Positions 16,697 to 25,044 of a DNA stretch of 64,000 nt are shown here, in pieces. Position 1 is the first letter of the stretch, and every line of letters starts with the position of its first letter. The notes below the pieces were generated by a model. That model saw only the letters and a list, made by a program, of their open reading frames with translations, was not told the origin of the DNA and ran no database searches. The DNA lies in NCBI RefSeq assembly GCF_001421435.1, contig NZ_LMKA01000057.1, forward strand, positions 62,001 to 126,000, in the 5' to 3' direction. The stretch comes from Chryseobacterium sp. Leaf201 (GTDB lineage Bacteria > Bacteroidota > Bacteroidia > Flavobacteriales > Weeksellaceae). The position numbers and the translations under genes are program-made.

Positions 16697-17209
16697 CTAA
16701 CGGTATTTCTTTTTGTTTTTCCTTTTAATCCTGGAATAATGGGTCTGTTTGCTTTTTTCATCCTGCGATATGACACTGATATTCCCATCCACTTCAAGAA
16801 TAGACAGCTTTACATGCTCAATTCCGTCAACACCATGTTCCCTGACAGCTTCTTCAAGCTCTCCCATACTGATCTTAACTTTATTCAGTGCATGCTGATC
16901 GGCAATTCCGTCCTTCACCAGAATGACAGGGTCATCTTCCAGAAAACTTTCAAATTTCTGACTGGAAAACATCAATCTTTTAACAATAAAATTCGCAACA
17001 AAAAGAACAAGGGCAGCAATCAGCCCGCCCTGAAGGGAGGTGTCCTGGCCCACCATTGCATTCTGTACGGCATTGGAAATCAGCAAAAGCAGAACGACAT
17101 CCCCGGCATTGAGCTGTGAAAGCTGGTTCTTGCCAAAAAGGCGTATGGCGATAACCATGAAAAGGTATACACAGAGCGAGCGGACAACGACATCTAAAAT
17201 AGGATTCAC
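16697..17209 (-). CDS. DUF421 (YetF/YcaP-like) membrane protein
   Basis: 170 residues. Three N-terminal membrane helices, including VYLFMVIAIRLFGKNQLSQL and VVLLLLISNAVQNAMVG, are followed by a cytosolic alpha/beta domain (FLEDDPVILVKDGIADQHAL, then ISMGELEEAVREHG), which is the DUF421 architecture. The C-terminus is strongly basic (SRIKRKNKKKYR). Function unknown; B. subtilis YetF-type proteins are linked to the cell envelope and spores. Divergent from the lipoprotein gene at 17320. Confidence 0.85.
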   Translation of the reverse strand: MNPILDVVVRSLCVYLFMVIAIRLFGKNQLSQLNAGDVVLLLLISNAVQNAMVGQDTSLQGGLIAALVLFVANFIVKRLMFSSQKFESFLEDDPVILVKDGIADQHALNKVKISMGELEEAVREHGVDGIEHVKLSILEVDGNISVISQDEKSKQTHYSRIKRKNKKKYR

Positions 17210-17319
17210 AATACTTTTATTAGGGGATCAAATGTATTAATTTATATGGTATGCCGGAATATTAAAATTATCTTAAACTAAAAATTTGTAAATTCACAAA
17301 ACAACCGTTAAATCCGATT

Positions 17320-17859
17320 ATGAAACCATTATTCTTACTGCTGAGCATCTGGCTTATTTTTACAGCATGCAAAAAAACAGAAATCCACGCTGATCAGGAT
17401 ATCACCCAACGCATCAATCAGCTTTACACCACGTACGGTGCATCTGGTGAAGAACTTTATGACAAACCTATTAATGAAGACCTGTTTTCCCCTGAACTGA
17501 AAAAGATCCTCCAGGATGCAGTCAGTGTATCCAAAGCAGATATGGAAAGAATTAAAAAAAGCGAATATCCGGACGATAAGCCTATACTGCTGGAAGGTTC
17601 TGTTTTTACCAGCCAGTATGAAGGATTTACTTCATATAAGATAAAGAAAATCCGTACAGAAGATCCATCGGACAAGTCGGTAACAGTAGATGTTGAACTT
17701 GAAAATGCTGCGTTTTCGCCTAAAACGGTCTGGACGGATCAGGTAAAACTGGTGAAAACTGAAGGTAACTGGAAAGTTGACAATATCAATTTCGGTGACA
17801 ATCCGGATATAAAAGACCTGAAAACAAGTTTACGGAATTTTGTTTCCGATGCTGAATAG
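17320..17859 (+). CDS. Lipoprotein, DUF3828-like
   Basis: 179 residues with signal peptide MKPLFLLLSIWLIFTACKK and lipobox FTAC. The mature protein has an NTF2-like look: a helical first half (ITQRINQLYTTYGASGEEL; LFSPELKKILQDAVSVSKAD) and C-terminal strands ending in VKLVKTEGNWKVDNINFG, the usual end of DUF3828-type domains. Family assignment is tentative. Single gene with a strong terminator. Confidence 0.65.
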   Translation: MKPLFLLLSIWLIFTACKKTEIHADQDITQRINQLYTTYGASGEELYDKPINEDLFSPELKKILQDAVSVSKADMERIKKSEYPDDKPILLEGSVFTSQYEGFTSYKIKKIRTEDPSDKSVTVDVELENAAFSPKTVWTDQVKLVKTEGNWKVDNINFGDNPDIKDLKTSLRNFVSDAE

Positions 17860-17869
17860 CTGTACAATA

Positions 17870-17906
17870 AAGCCGCCCCGAATAAACGGAGCGGCTTCAT
17901 TTTTTA
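17870..17906. terminator. Terminator shared by convergent lipoprotein and GG-leader peptide genes
   Basis: aagccgc (17870-17876) pairs with gcggctt (17891-17897), followed by T-rich sequence on plus. The stop of the minus-strand peptide gene lies at 17904-17906. Confidence 0.8.
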
Positions 17907-18038
17907 AGGGCATGTACTGATCTGTACGTTGCTGCATACTGTTTTGTTCAGGCGTTCACAATACACACAGTATTGTTTGGGCTGTCCGCCGTACACCGAT
18001 TTCAGATCTGCTTTGCTGAGTTTTTTTAAATTTTTCAT
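17904..18038 (-). CDS. GG-leader 'bacteriocin-like' peptide
   Basis: 44 residues, ATG complementary to 18036-18038. The N-terminus MKNLKKLSKADLKSVYGG is a double-glycine leader of the class known in Bacteroidota as ComC/bacteriocin-like (consensus MKNLKKLSR..LK.I.GG), which directs export and cleavage by peptidase-containing ABC transporters. The predicted mature peptide is QPKQYCVYCERLNKTVCSNV plus QISTCP, 26 residues with four cysteines, suggesting disulfides. No peptidase-ABC transporter or immunity gene is seen in the window. Activity as a bacteriocin is unproven for this class. Confidence 0.8.
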   Translation of the reverse strand: MKNLKKLSKADLKSVYGGQPKQYCVYCERLNKTVCSNVQISTCP

Positions 18039-18135
18039 ATCGTTTTAATTGTATTGATTGTTCTCTATAAACGCAGCCTTTCAACAGTTATTATATTTCC
18101 TGGTTAAAATATTCACGATCCGGTGTTTTAAAATT

Positions 18136-18165
18136 AAAAGCCACACAGGATTCTGTATGGCTTTT
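18136..18165 (-). terminator. Terminator of the TonB-like protein gene
   Basis: aaaagcca (18136-18143) pairs with tggctttt (18158-18165); downstream on the minus strand is AT-rich with T residues. Confidence 0.7.
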
Positions 18166-18193
18166 ACAATATAAAATATTATGAATTTTTAAT

Positions 18194-18604
18194 TTATCGG
18201 TTATAAATTTCCAATGTCACCGGCATTACATAAGTATAAGCCATCATATCAGCAGTTGATGTTTTCTTGCCTGTTTTGTAATAAGAACCCCTCAATACGT
18301 TTTCAATTTCTTTGCTCACGTTTTTACAGTCTCCTTTGGAACGGATATTTACAATTTTTCCGTTGGGTGCGATTTCAAATTTTACTTCGGAATTCACAAC
18401 TCCCTGTTTATAATCCCCACCGGTAAAGTCGAAATTATCAATCAGCATCTCCCTAATCTCCGTAAAGGCATCATTTTTATATAATTTAACTTCCTGGATG
18501 GTATTGGCATTTGTATCGGTTGTCTGTGCTTTAACTGTATTAAGAACGGCTATAGACCCGCATACTAAAAGTGAAGCAAAGAATATCTGAATTTTATTTT
18601 TCAT
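18194..18604 (-). CDS. Secreted small protein with TonB-C-like domain
   Basis: 136 residues with signal peptide MKNKIQIFFASLLVCGSIAV to about Ala26 (VKAQ). The mature part VNSEVKFEIAPNGKIVNIRS plus a two-Cys segment and YTYVMPVTLEIY at the end resembles the C-terminal domain of TonB-type proteins used as stand-alone secreted proteins in flavobacteria. There is no transmembrane anchor beyond the signal. Role unknown. Confidence 0.65.
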   Translation of the reverse strand: MKNKIQIFFASLLVCGSIAVLNTVKAQTTDTNANTIQEVKLYKNDAFTEIREMLIDNFDFTGGDYKQGVVNSEVKFEIAPNGKIVNIRSKGDCKNVSKEIENVLRGSYYKTGKKTSTADMMAYTYVMPVTLEIYNR

Positions 18605-18794
18605 AACGATTTGATTTTATAGATTGAACTTATTTTATTGTATCTCTTTATCAAAGTTATGAAATAATTCATACTAAATTAATACTCTATTAACATTTGG
18701 TTAACATTAAAATGTATAATATTGATTATCAATGATATAAATTTTATAGATGTTGAAAATTTAATATTGCAGAATTAAATTCATGCATGAAAAA

Positions 18795-18817
18795 GGCTGA
18801 ATTAATCAAATTCAGCC
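18795..18817 (-). terminator. Terminator after the broken small reading frame
   Basis: ggctgaatt (18795-18803) pairs perfectly with aattcagcc (18809-18817); a T run follows on the minus strand. Its position 11 bases after the last stop of the broken frame supports that a gene existed here. Confidence 0.75.
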
Positions 18818-18827
18818 AGATCTTGTT

Positions 18828-18932
18828 TTATAATCCTTCAATGATCCGCTTGCTTTCTAACTGCTCAATGATAAATTTTGCATCACCTTCAGTAATTTAT
18901 TTATTTTCATAAAGCCAGTGGATTCTGCTCAT
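18828..18932 (-). pseudogene. Small reading frame interrupted by one stop codon
   Basis: From ATG (complement of 18930-18932) the frame reads MSRIHWLYENK, then TAA, and continues in the same frame ITEGDAKFIIEQLESKRIIE plus GL before a second stop. The sense of the frame is also open upstream of the ATG (VDNLIPIHIQ). A terminator follows. It looks like a short gene with a nonsense mutation, or two tiny frames. Family not recognised. Confidence 0.4.
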
Positions 18933-18975
18933 CTGTATATGTATTGGAATCAAATTATCAACCTTATAATAGATT

Positions 18976-19188
18976 TTAAAAAAATAATTCTTTAATTTCA
19001 GCAATAAACAGATCAACCTCAGCCATTTCCTTTTTTGCATAGGAAAAAATAAGCGGTTTTGCAGCTGAAATCGTCTTTGAATTTTCTTTCCTGAATTCCT
19101 TATCGCATAATGTTACAATCACCAAAACAGGAAGCATAACAACTGCAAAAACAACCATTCTGGCTGACATAGAGAGGTTATGATTCAT
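18976..19188 (-). CDS. Small single-span membrane protein, unknown
   Basis: 70 residues, not recognised: MNHNLSMSARMVVFAVVMLP begins a transmembrane helix to about residue 28 and the remainder is charged (CDKEFRKENSKT, KKEMAEVDLFIAEIKELFF). Located just downstream of a broken frame's side and upstream of it on the same strand. Plausible but unproven; codon use is ordinary for the region. Confidence 0.4.
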   Translation of the reverse strand: MNHNLSMSARMVVFAVVMLPVLVIVTLCDKEFRKENSKTISAAKPLIFSYAKKEMAEVDLFIAEIKELFF

Positions 19189-19227
19189 CGATGAATATAT
19201 TGTTAAATAATCAATATATCTATAACT

Positions 19228-22059
19228 CTATTGCAGTTCCTTCTTCAAAAACTTTCCGGTCAGACTTTTCTTCGACTTTACAATTTCTTCCGGTGTGCCC
19301 TGGGCCACGATCTGTCCGCCATGTTTTCCGCCTTCGGGACCAACGTCGATAATATGGTCGGCCAGCTTGATCACATCCATATTATGTTCAATGATGATAA
19401 ATGAATTTCCCAATTCCACCAGGCGGTTAATGGCATCCATCAGGATTTTAACATCTTCAAAATGCAGTCCGGTTGTCGGCTCATCCAGAATGTATAAGGT
19501 ATTTCCGGTCTGTCTTTTGGCCAGTTCCGTCGCCAGCTTGATACGCTGGGCTTCTCCTCCGGAAAGCGTGGTCGACTGCTGCCCCATTGTGATGTATCCC
19601 AATCCTACATCCTGTAACGTTTTTACCCGTGCAAAAATCCTGGGAATCGGCTGGAAAAAATCTACAGCCTCATCAATCGTCATTTCCAGCACATCGGAAA
19701 TTGATTTTCCTTTGTAACGGACTTCCAGGGTCTCCCTGTTGAAACGTTTCCCGTTGCACGTTTCGCAATGCACGTATACATCCGGCAAAAAGTTCATTTC
19801 AATCACTTTTAAACCGCCGCCCTGACAGGTTTCGCACCTTCCGCCTTTCACGTTGAAAGAGAATCTTCCCGGTTTGTATCCACGGATTTTGCTTTCCGGC
19901 AGCTCTGCAAAAAGATTCCGGATATCCGTAAACATTCCCGTGTAGGTGGCAGGGTTTGAACGCGGAGTCCTCCCGATCGGGGTCTGGTCTACGTCTACAA
20001 TTTTATCAATATGCTCAAGGCCTTCAATTTTCTTGTATGGCAAAGGCTCCTGGACCGCTCTGTAAAAATGCTTATTGAGAATCGGATACAATGTTCCGTT
20101 GATCAATGAAGATTTACCGCTTCCGGAAATTCCTGAAACCACGACTAATTTCCCCAAAGGAACATCAAGCGTGACATTCTTAAGGTTGTTTCCGGTAGCT
20201 CCTTTCAGGATAATATGCTTTCCGTTTCCGGCACGCCTTTCCGCCGGGATTTCGATTTTCCTTTTTCCGTTGATGTACTGAGCTGTGATGGTATCTGCTT
20301 TGATCAGGTCTTTCGGTTTTCCCTGCCAAAGGATTTCACCACCGAATTTTCCGGCTCTCGGCCCGATATCCAGTACCTCATCGGCTTCCATAATCATATC
20401 CTTGTCATGCTCCACTACCAGAACGGAATTTCCGATGTCGCGAAGGTTTTTCAAGGAGTTGATCAGCCTTTCATTGTCCCTCTGGTGCAGCCCGATACTC
20501 GGTTCATCCAGGATATACAGGACATTAACGAGCTGAGATCCGATCTGTGTTGCCAGACGGATTCTCTGGGATTCCCCTCCGGACAGGGTTCTTGAACTCC
20601 GGCTCAGGCTCAGGTAATCCAGGCCGACATCCAGCAAGAACTGAAGGCGGGTTTCGATTTCTTTTAAAATCTCGTGGGCGATGATGGCATTTTTTTCCGA
20701 GAATTTACCGCGGACATCCGCCAGCCATTCCTTCAGATCAATTAAGCTCAATCCGTTAACCTCAGCAATATTTTTTCCGTCGATTTTAAAACTTAAGCTT
20801 GACGGCTGAAGACGCGTTCCTTTACATTCCGGACAGGTTTCTTCGGTGGTGAAATGCCTTTCCAGTAAAATAGCTTCATAAGATTCCCTTTCTTCAATCA
20901 ATTCTTCCATGAAAGGAACCAGCCCGTCAAAACTGATCTTAATTTTCTTGGTGATGCCTGCGTACCGTAAGTCTTTATTAAATTCTTTATGGCAGCCGTT
21001 GTAGATATAATCCAGTGCTTCTTCCGGAATGTCTTTAAAAGGCGTTGTAAGTCCCAGCCCGAAAATCTCCAGGATGCTTTTAATCTGGGCAAGGATCCAT
21101 TTGTTGGATTTGATATCTTCCAGAGGCAGTAAGCCTCCCTGATTGACTGACAGCTTCGGATTTTCTACAAAATGATCGGTGTTGATTTTTTTGATCATCC
21201 CAAGTCCTTTACAGCTCGGGCAGCTTCCTTTCGGTGAGTTAAACGAGAACGTATTGGGTTCCGGTAAAGCGAGGGAATGCCCGGTCTCGGCATCCATCAG
21301 GTTCTTAGAAAAATATTCAATATCCTTACCTCCCAGCTTCTGGATTCCGATAATCCCGTCTCCCATATCCATTGCTGTGCGCAGGGATTTTTCCATTCTG
21401 CTTTCAGAAGCGCTTTCACCGATGATCCAGCGGTCAATGACAATATCAATATCGTGGGTTTTATAACGGTCCAGTTTCAGGTCATACTCGATATCCTGCA
21501 GTTCACCGTCAATTCTTGCCTGTCCGTAGCCTTTTTTGGCCATCTGTACAAAAAGCTCATGGTAATGCCCTTTTCTGGAACGTACAACCGGTGCCATCAG
21601 CATGATTTTTTCACCGCTGTAATTCTGTTTGATGGTTTCCAGGATCTGGTCTTCGGTATAGCTTACCAGCTTCTTCCCTGAAGTCTGAGAATAGGCATCC
21701 GAAACCCTTGCATATAAAAGTCTCAGGAAATCATACAGCTCGGTAACGGTTCCTACCGTTGAACGCGGGTTTTTATTGGTGGTCTTCTGCTCAATGGCGA
21801 TAACAGGGGAAAGCCCTTCTATTTTATCGACATCCGGACGTTCCAGCCCTCCCAGAAACTGCCGCGCATAAGCGGAAAATGTTTCGATATAACGGCGCTG
21901 CCCTTCCGCAAAGATCGTGTCAAAAGCCAGTGAGGATTTCCCGCTTCCGGAAAGCCCTGTAATCACAACCAGTTCGTTGCGCGGAATTTTAACGTTGATG
22001 TTTTTAAGGTTGTGCTCGCGTGCACCGTAAACTTCTATATATTCTGTTGATTTACTCAT
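19228..22059 (-). CDS. uvrA: Excinuclease ABC subunit A
   Basis: Damage-recognition ATPase of nucleotide excision repair; cytosolic dimer with UvrB. 943 residues with two ABC ATPase modules: Walker [13 protein letters not shown] near residue 34 and [12 protein letters not shown] near 640, signatures [12 protein letters not shown] and [12 protein letters not shown], and Walker B segments [10 protein letters not shown] and [10 protein letters not shown]. Zinc-binding Cys pairs CPSCKG, CPECKG, CETCQG and CETCNG are intact. Full length and no sign of damage. Confidence 0.98.
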   Translation of the reverse strand: MSKSTEYIEVYGAREHNLKNINVKIPRNELVVITGLSGSGKSSLAFDTIFAEGQRRYIETFSAYARQFLGGLERPDVDKIEGLSPVIAIEQKTTNKNPRSTVGTVTELYDFLRLLYARVSDAYSQTSGKKLVSYTEDQILETIKQNYSGEKIMLMAPVVRSRKGHYHELFVQMAKKGYGQARIDGELQDIEYDLKLDRYKTHDIDIVIDRWIIGESASESRMEKSLRTAMDMGDGIIGIQKLGGKDIEYFSKNLMDAETGHSLALPEPNTFSFNSPKGSCPSCKGLGMIKKINTDHFVENPKLSVNQGGLLPLEDIKSNKWILAQIKSILEIFGLGLTTPFKDIPEEALDYIYNGCHKEFNKDLRYAGITKKIKISFDGLVPFMEELIEERESYEAILLERHFTTEETCPECKGTRLQPSSLSFKIDGKNIAEVNGLSLIDLKEWLADVRGKFSEKNAIIAHEILKEIETRLQFLLDVGLDYLSLSRSSRTLSGGESQRIRLATQIGSQLVNVLYILDEPSIGLHQRDNERLINSLKNLRDIGNSVLVVEHDKDMIMEADEVLDIGPRAGKFGGEILWQGKPKDLIKADTITAQYINGKRKIEIPAERRAGNGKHIILKGATGNNLKNVTLDVPLGKLVVVSGISGSGKSSLINGTLYPILNKHFYRAVQEPLPYKKIEGLEHIDKIVDVDQTPIGRTPRSNPATYTGMFTDIRNLFAELPESKIRGYKPGRFSFNVKGGRCETCQGGGLKVIEMNFLPDVYVHCETCNGKRFNRETLEVRYKGKSISDVLEMTIDEAVDFFQPIPRIFARVKTLQDVGLGYITMGQQSTTLSGGEAQRIKLATELAKRQTGNTLYILDEPTTGLHFEDVKILMDAINRLVELGNSFIIIEHNMDVIKLADHIIDVGPEGGKHGGQIVAQGTPEEIVKSKKSLTGKFLKKELQ

Positions 22060-22094
22060 AATTTGGTGTGATCCTACATGAAAATCACGCAGTG

Positions 22095-22102
22095 CAAAAT
22101 TA
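22095..22102 (-). promoter_or_regulatory. uvrA -7 box
   Basis: TAatTTTG on the minus strand, 36 bases before the uvrA ATG, matches the TAnnTTTG consensus. No clear -33 partner. Confidence 0.5.
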
Positions 22103-22460
22103 CGGATTTTTATGGAATTTCCGGTGTTAAAAAATGTTAGAATGCTTACTTAAATACACAGGAATTTATTCTGAATGAATGATCAGTTTAGTATACTTGT
22201 ATTTTGATTTTGAACAGGCCTGACTTATTCTGAAAAGAAGAAATCGTTTAAAACTCATTTGAATTAGTTTATAAATAATGCCCCACAGATTACACAGATT
22301 GTTAAGCTTTAATTTTTACTATCAGAAGTTTAAAATAATCTTTATTTATACAAGCCAGCAATATTTTTCACTGTTACCTTCTTTAAGGCTCACAAATACT
22401 TTTATTTAACCATGAAAGCAACGTTTTTGTATGACAAATTACAGACAATCTTTAAATAAA
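22103..22460. other. Intergenic segment between tssF and uvrA
   Basis: About 360 AT-rich bases with no credible gene. It contains a short direct repeat, cacagatt at 22284-22291 and 22293-22300. Nothing marks a tssG or other T6SS gene. Confidence 0.5.
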
Positions 22461-22487
22461 TAAAAAACCGATGATATTTCACCGGTT
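22461..22487 (-). terminator. Terminator of the tssE-tssF transcript
   Basis: aaccg (22466-22470) pairs with cggtt (22483-22487) with extra A-U pairs, and a T run follows on minus. It lies about 20 bases past the tssF stop. Confidence 0.75.
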
Positions 22488-22507
22488 GTGTTTATCATTT
22501 TCCGAAT

Positions 22508-24382
22508 TTAAAAATCAGCATCTTCATTGGTGATTTTTACCCGGTATTCTATGCCGTCTATGGCTTTGGAAATAATCTGGTTCCGGAGAATATTGGCCAT
22601 GTTTTCCCAGTACACCCTTCCGTAAAAAGTATAATTCTGCGGAATGATTTCCACCTCAACGGTCCGGATAAATCCTTCCTTGGGCTTGTTGCTGATCATG
22701 GTTCCCCGTTTTACACGCACTTCTTTCAGTTCATCCTTCATTATCATCCTACAGTAATTCTTCACGTCTTCAAGGGAAATAATTTTATCCCTGGTGGTCA
22801 GTGCATATTTGTAGGCCTGAATGCTGTCGGTTCCTCTCTGTTCTTCGGCTCCGCCAATCGTTTCGGTAAGAAGGACAAGGGTCTGTGATTTAAGCTGGTT
22901 AGACAATTCGGTTCCGGGACGCATGTGGTTGGCTAATTTGCAATGGGTAATCCAGAAGGAAGCATAGGTATGGTCTGTTTTTTCCACCGGCTCCATGATC
23001 ACGTAATTCAGCTCCTGCTTAACGCTCCTCCTTGCATTATTTACTTTCTGAACCATTGATTTCATCTTATCTGACATTTCGCTTAAAACCCCTTTTACGT
23101 TATCCCTGTTCAGCAAGGAGAATGCTGCAATTTCATCCCTTGTCAGCTCAAGCACATTGGCAATCATATCTACCGCATTCCTGTTGGTGAAACGCTCCAT
23201 ACCTCCTTTTCTTACCGTATAAAGGCCTTTTTTCAGGTCATCGGTCGGCGTAAAAGGAATTTCCGTATATTTTCTCCCTTCGCCGTCCTGAACTTCGTCA
23301 ACATATAAAAAATGTTCGCCTTCATCGGTTACCAAAGGAATATTGTTCCCCATAATGTCAAGGCTGTACTCTGTTTTTTTCCAGCCCCGGTTGTAAATCG
23401 GGAATGCATTCAGCACAAAAGAAAAGTTATCTAAAATTTCAGAGGAAAACTGTGGCGGAAAATCGAAGGTCAGCCACAAATAGCGTTTGCCATCAATATA
23501 TTTCGTGATCTCTTCTTTATAATCTACAAAAGCCAGGTTTTGCGGAAGCTTTCCGGGTTCTGAAAACAGTCGGTCAGACAGTCCTGTAATTTCTATAAAC
23601 TTATGGCGGTAAATGCTTTTCACATCTTCAATAAGCTTGGTCCGGATAGACTGTTCATGGAACATCTGTTCATATCCGTCCGGCTGGTTACCGGTAAGAT
23701 AAGTCAGGCCCTCCCTTACAAATAACGGATTTCCGTTGCTCGAAACCGTAATATACGGCAGCAGTTTATAGGTAAAATCAAGGTGCTCAAACGCAGGATT
23801 GGAGCAGTAAATGCTTACATATTTGGGAAACGTTTCATTGGAATATTTCGTAACATCAATCCCGATGGTTACTTTCCTGTAATCCTCCGGCCTTCCCTGA
23901 AATCTTGCAATCGGGATTTTATTCAGCCGCTCGTCTATGCTGTAGCAGGTGTTCCCGACAAACATAATGGCAGTCTGTACTTTATTGATTTTAACATTAC
24001 CTGCCGGCGTAAAGGGGATATTGATCTGTTTGTCAGATTCTGCTTTAACGGTGGAAGTCATCTGCTTTCTGAAGAAAAACTCTGTGTGTTCAAGCAGGAC
24101 TTCTGATGATTCATAAGGCTGTGTGAAAGCAACGGCATGTGCGGGAACGGGATGGGTATAAATAGAAGGGGTAAGTAATTTCGCCAGTTTTTCTAAAATT
24201 CTGGCATTTACCGTCTGTATTTCGTTGTTCGCTTTAAAAACTTCAGTGCTGAAGGCATCAATCAGCAGTTTTACAAAAGGATCCAGAGACTGCGGGCTTT
24301 TCAGTCCCCACACTTTGGTCGCGTTCTGAAGCATTCTCGCTTTTACGGATTCTTTGGAATAGATATTCTGGTCTAAATTCAT
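22508..24382 (-). CDS. tssF: T6SS-iii baseplate protein TssF-like
   Basis: Predicted baseplate wedge subunit of a Bacteroidota (subtype iii) type VI secretion system or related contractile machine. 624 residues; the N-terminus SVKARMLQNATKVWGLKSPQ, the central FTQPYESSEVLLEHTEFFFR and the C-terminal IISLEDVKNYCRMIMKDELK and EVEIIPQNYTFYGRVYWENM are characteristic of the TssF/VgrG-platform family in this phylum. It is 25 bases downstream of the gp25-like gene and ends in a terminator, so the pair is a separate transcript. No sheath, tube, TssK or ClpV gene is seen in the window. Confidence 0.7.
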   Translation of the reverse strand: MNLDQNIYSKESVKARMLQNATKVWGLKSPQSLDPFVKLLIDAFSTEVFKANNEIQTVNARILEKLAKLLTPSIYTHPVPAHAVAFTQPYESSEVLLEHTEFFFRKQMTSTVKAESDKQINIPFTPAGNVKINKVQTAIMFVGNTCYSIDERLNKIPIARFQGRPEDYRKVTIGIDVTKYSNETFPKYVSIYCSNPAFEHLDFTYKLLPYITVSSNGNPLFVREGLTYLTGNQPDGYEQMFHEQSIRTKLIEDVKSIYRHKFIEITGLSDRLFSEPGKLPQNLAFVDYKEEITKYIDGKRYLWLTFDFPPQFSSEILDNFSFVLNAFPIYNRGWKKTEYSLDIMGNNIPLVTDEGEHFLYVDEVQDGEGRKYTEIPFTPTDDLKKGLYTVRKGGMERFTNRNAVDMIANVLELTRDEIAAFSLLNRDNVKGVLSEMSDKMKSMVQKVNNARRSVKQELNYVIMEPVEKTDHTYASFWITHCKLANHMRPGTELSNQLKSQTLVLLTETIGGAEEQRGTDSIQAYKYALTTRDKIISLEDVKNYCRMIMKDELKEVRVKRGTMISNKPKEGFIRTVEVEIIPQNYTFYGRVYWENMANILRNQIISKAIDGIEYRVKITNEDADF

Positions 24383-24407
24383 AATTCTGGTTACCGTTTA
24401 TAATCTT

Positions 24408-24848
24408 TTAGTCAATCGACATCGGGCTCAAAAACAGTTCTGTGGAAAAGCTGAAACGCTCTCCCGTTGCTTCCATTTTTGCATTGATGGCTATTTTTAC
24501 TTTTTTCTTGATTTCTGTATGTTCTTTGGTATCGTAGCTGTGTTCAACAATTTGCAGATGGGCATCGATCTGGGGCTGAACAATTCTCTGTTCATATTCC
24601 TGGATCTGCCTTTTTAAGCTTTTAATGAATACATTTTCCCATACCGCACTGGTGACTCCGTTATCAAATTCCAGGTTCCAGACATCATTGCCGTAGTTTT
24701 CATCATACCTGTTCTCCCCTTTTTTTGTGGTAATCAGCAGCATGATGTTGTGGGCAATGCTTTCACCCATGTCACAGGTGTCAATGCTTCCACCTTCCGT
24801 CATAAGGGTTGACGGCACAAAAGGCATTCTGTAATTCGGTGTATCCAT
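24408..24848 (-). CDS. tssE: GPW/gp25 family baseplate protein (TssE-like)
   Basis: 146 residues of the gp25-like lysozyme-fold family that sits at the sheath-baseplate contact in phage tails and T6SS. Evidence: the region SIAHNIMLLITTKKGENRYD (about residues 31-50) and ENYGNDVWNLEFDNG, the conserved 'DPxxG'-region analogue, with a C-terminal beta-rich part (KKKVKIAINAKMEATGERFSF). The start MDTPNYRMPFVPST follows the usual form for the Bacteroidota TssE branch. First gene of the two-gene transcript with the TssF-like gene. Confidence 0.7.
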   Translation of the reverse strand: MDTPNYRMPFVPSTLMTEGGSIDTCDMGESIAHNIMLLITTKKGENRYDENYGNDVWNLEFDNGVTSAVWENVFIKSLKRQIQEYEQRIVQPQIDAHLQIVEHSYDTKEHTEIKKKVKIAINAKMEATGERFSFSTELFLSPMSID

Positions 24849-24964
24849 GATTCGGCTTCTTTATGGTTTATTCTGTCATTTGCACGTATGCGAAAGAAAT
24901 ACCAATTTAAACATTTTTCACGAGATACAGTACAAGATGATCTTTTTTAAATTGCCCTGTAAAA

Positions 24965-24997
24965 TCCGGGGTTTCAAACTTTGTTTGAAACCCCGGA
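24965..24997 (-). terminator. Strong 15-bp hairpin past the secreted nuclease gene
   Basis: tccggggtttcaaac (24965-24979) and its perfect complement (24983-24997) with a 3-base loop. On the minus strand TTTT follows, so it ends the nuclease transcript, 47 bases after its stop. Confidence 0.8.
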
Positions 24998-25044
24998 CTG
25001 AAAACTTAAATTATTTTTAAGGCTTCTAATTATTGAAGCTGTTT

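Noticed and set aside
22508..24848. Prophage tail baseplate as origin of the tssF/tssE-like pair
   Set aside because: No phage head, tail tube, integrase or lysis gene in the neighbourhood; both proteins resemble the Bacteroidota T6SS-iii branch.
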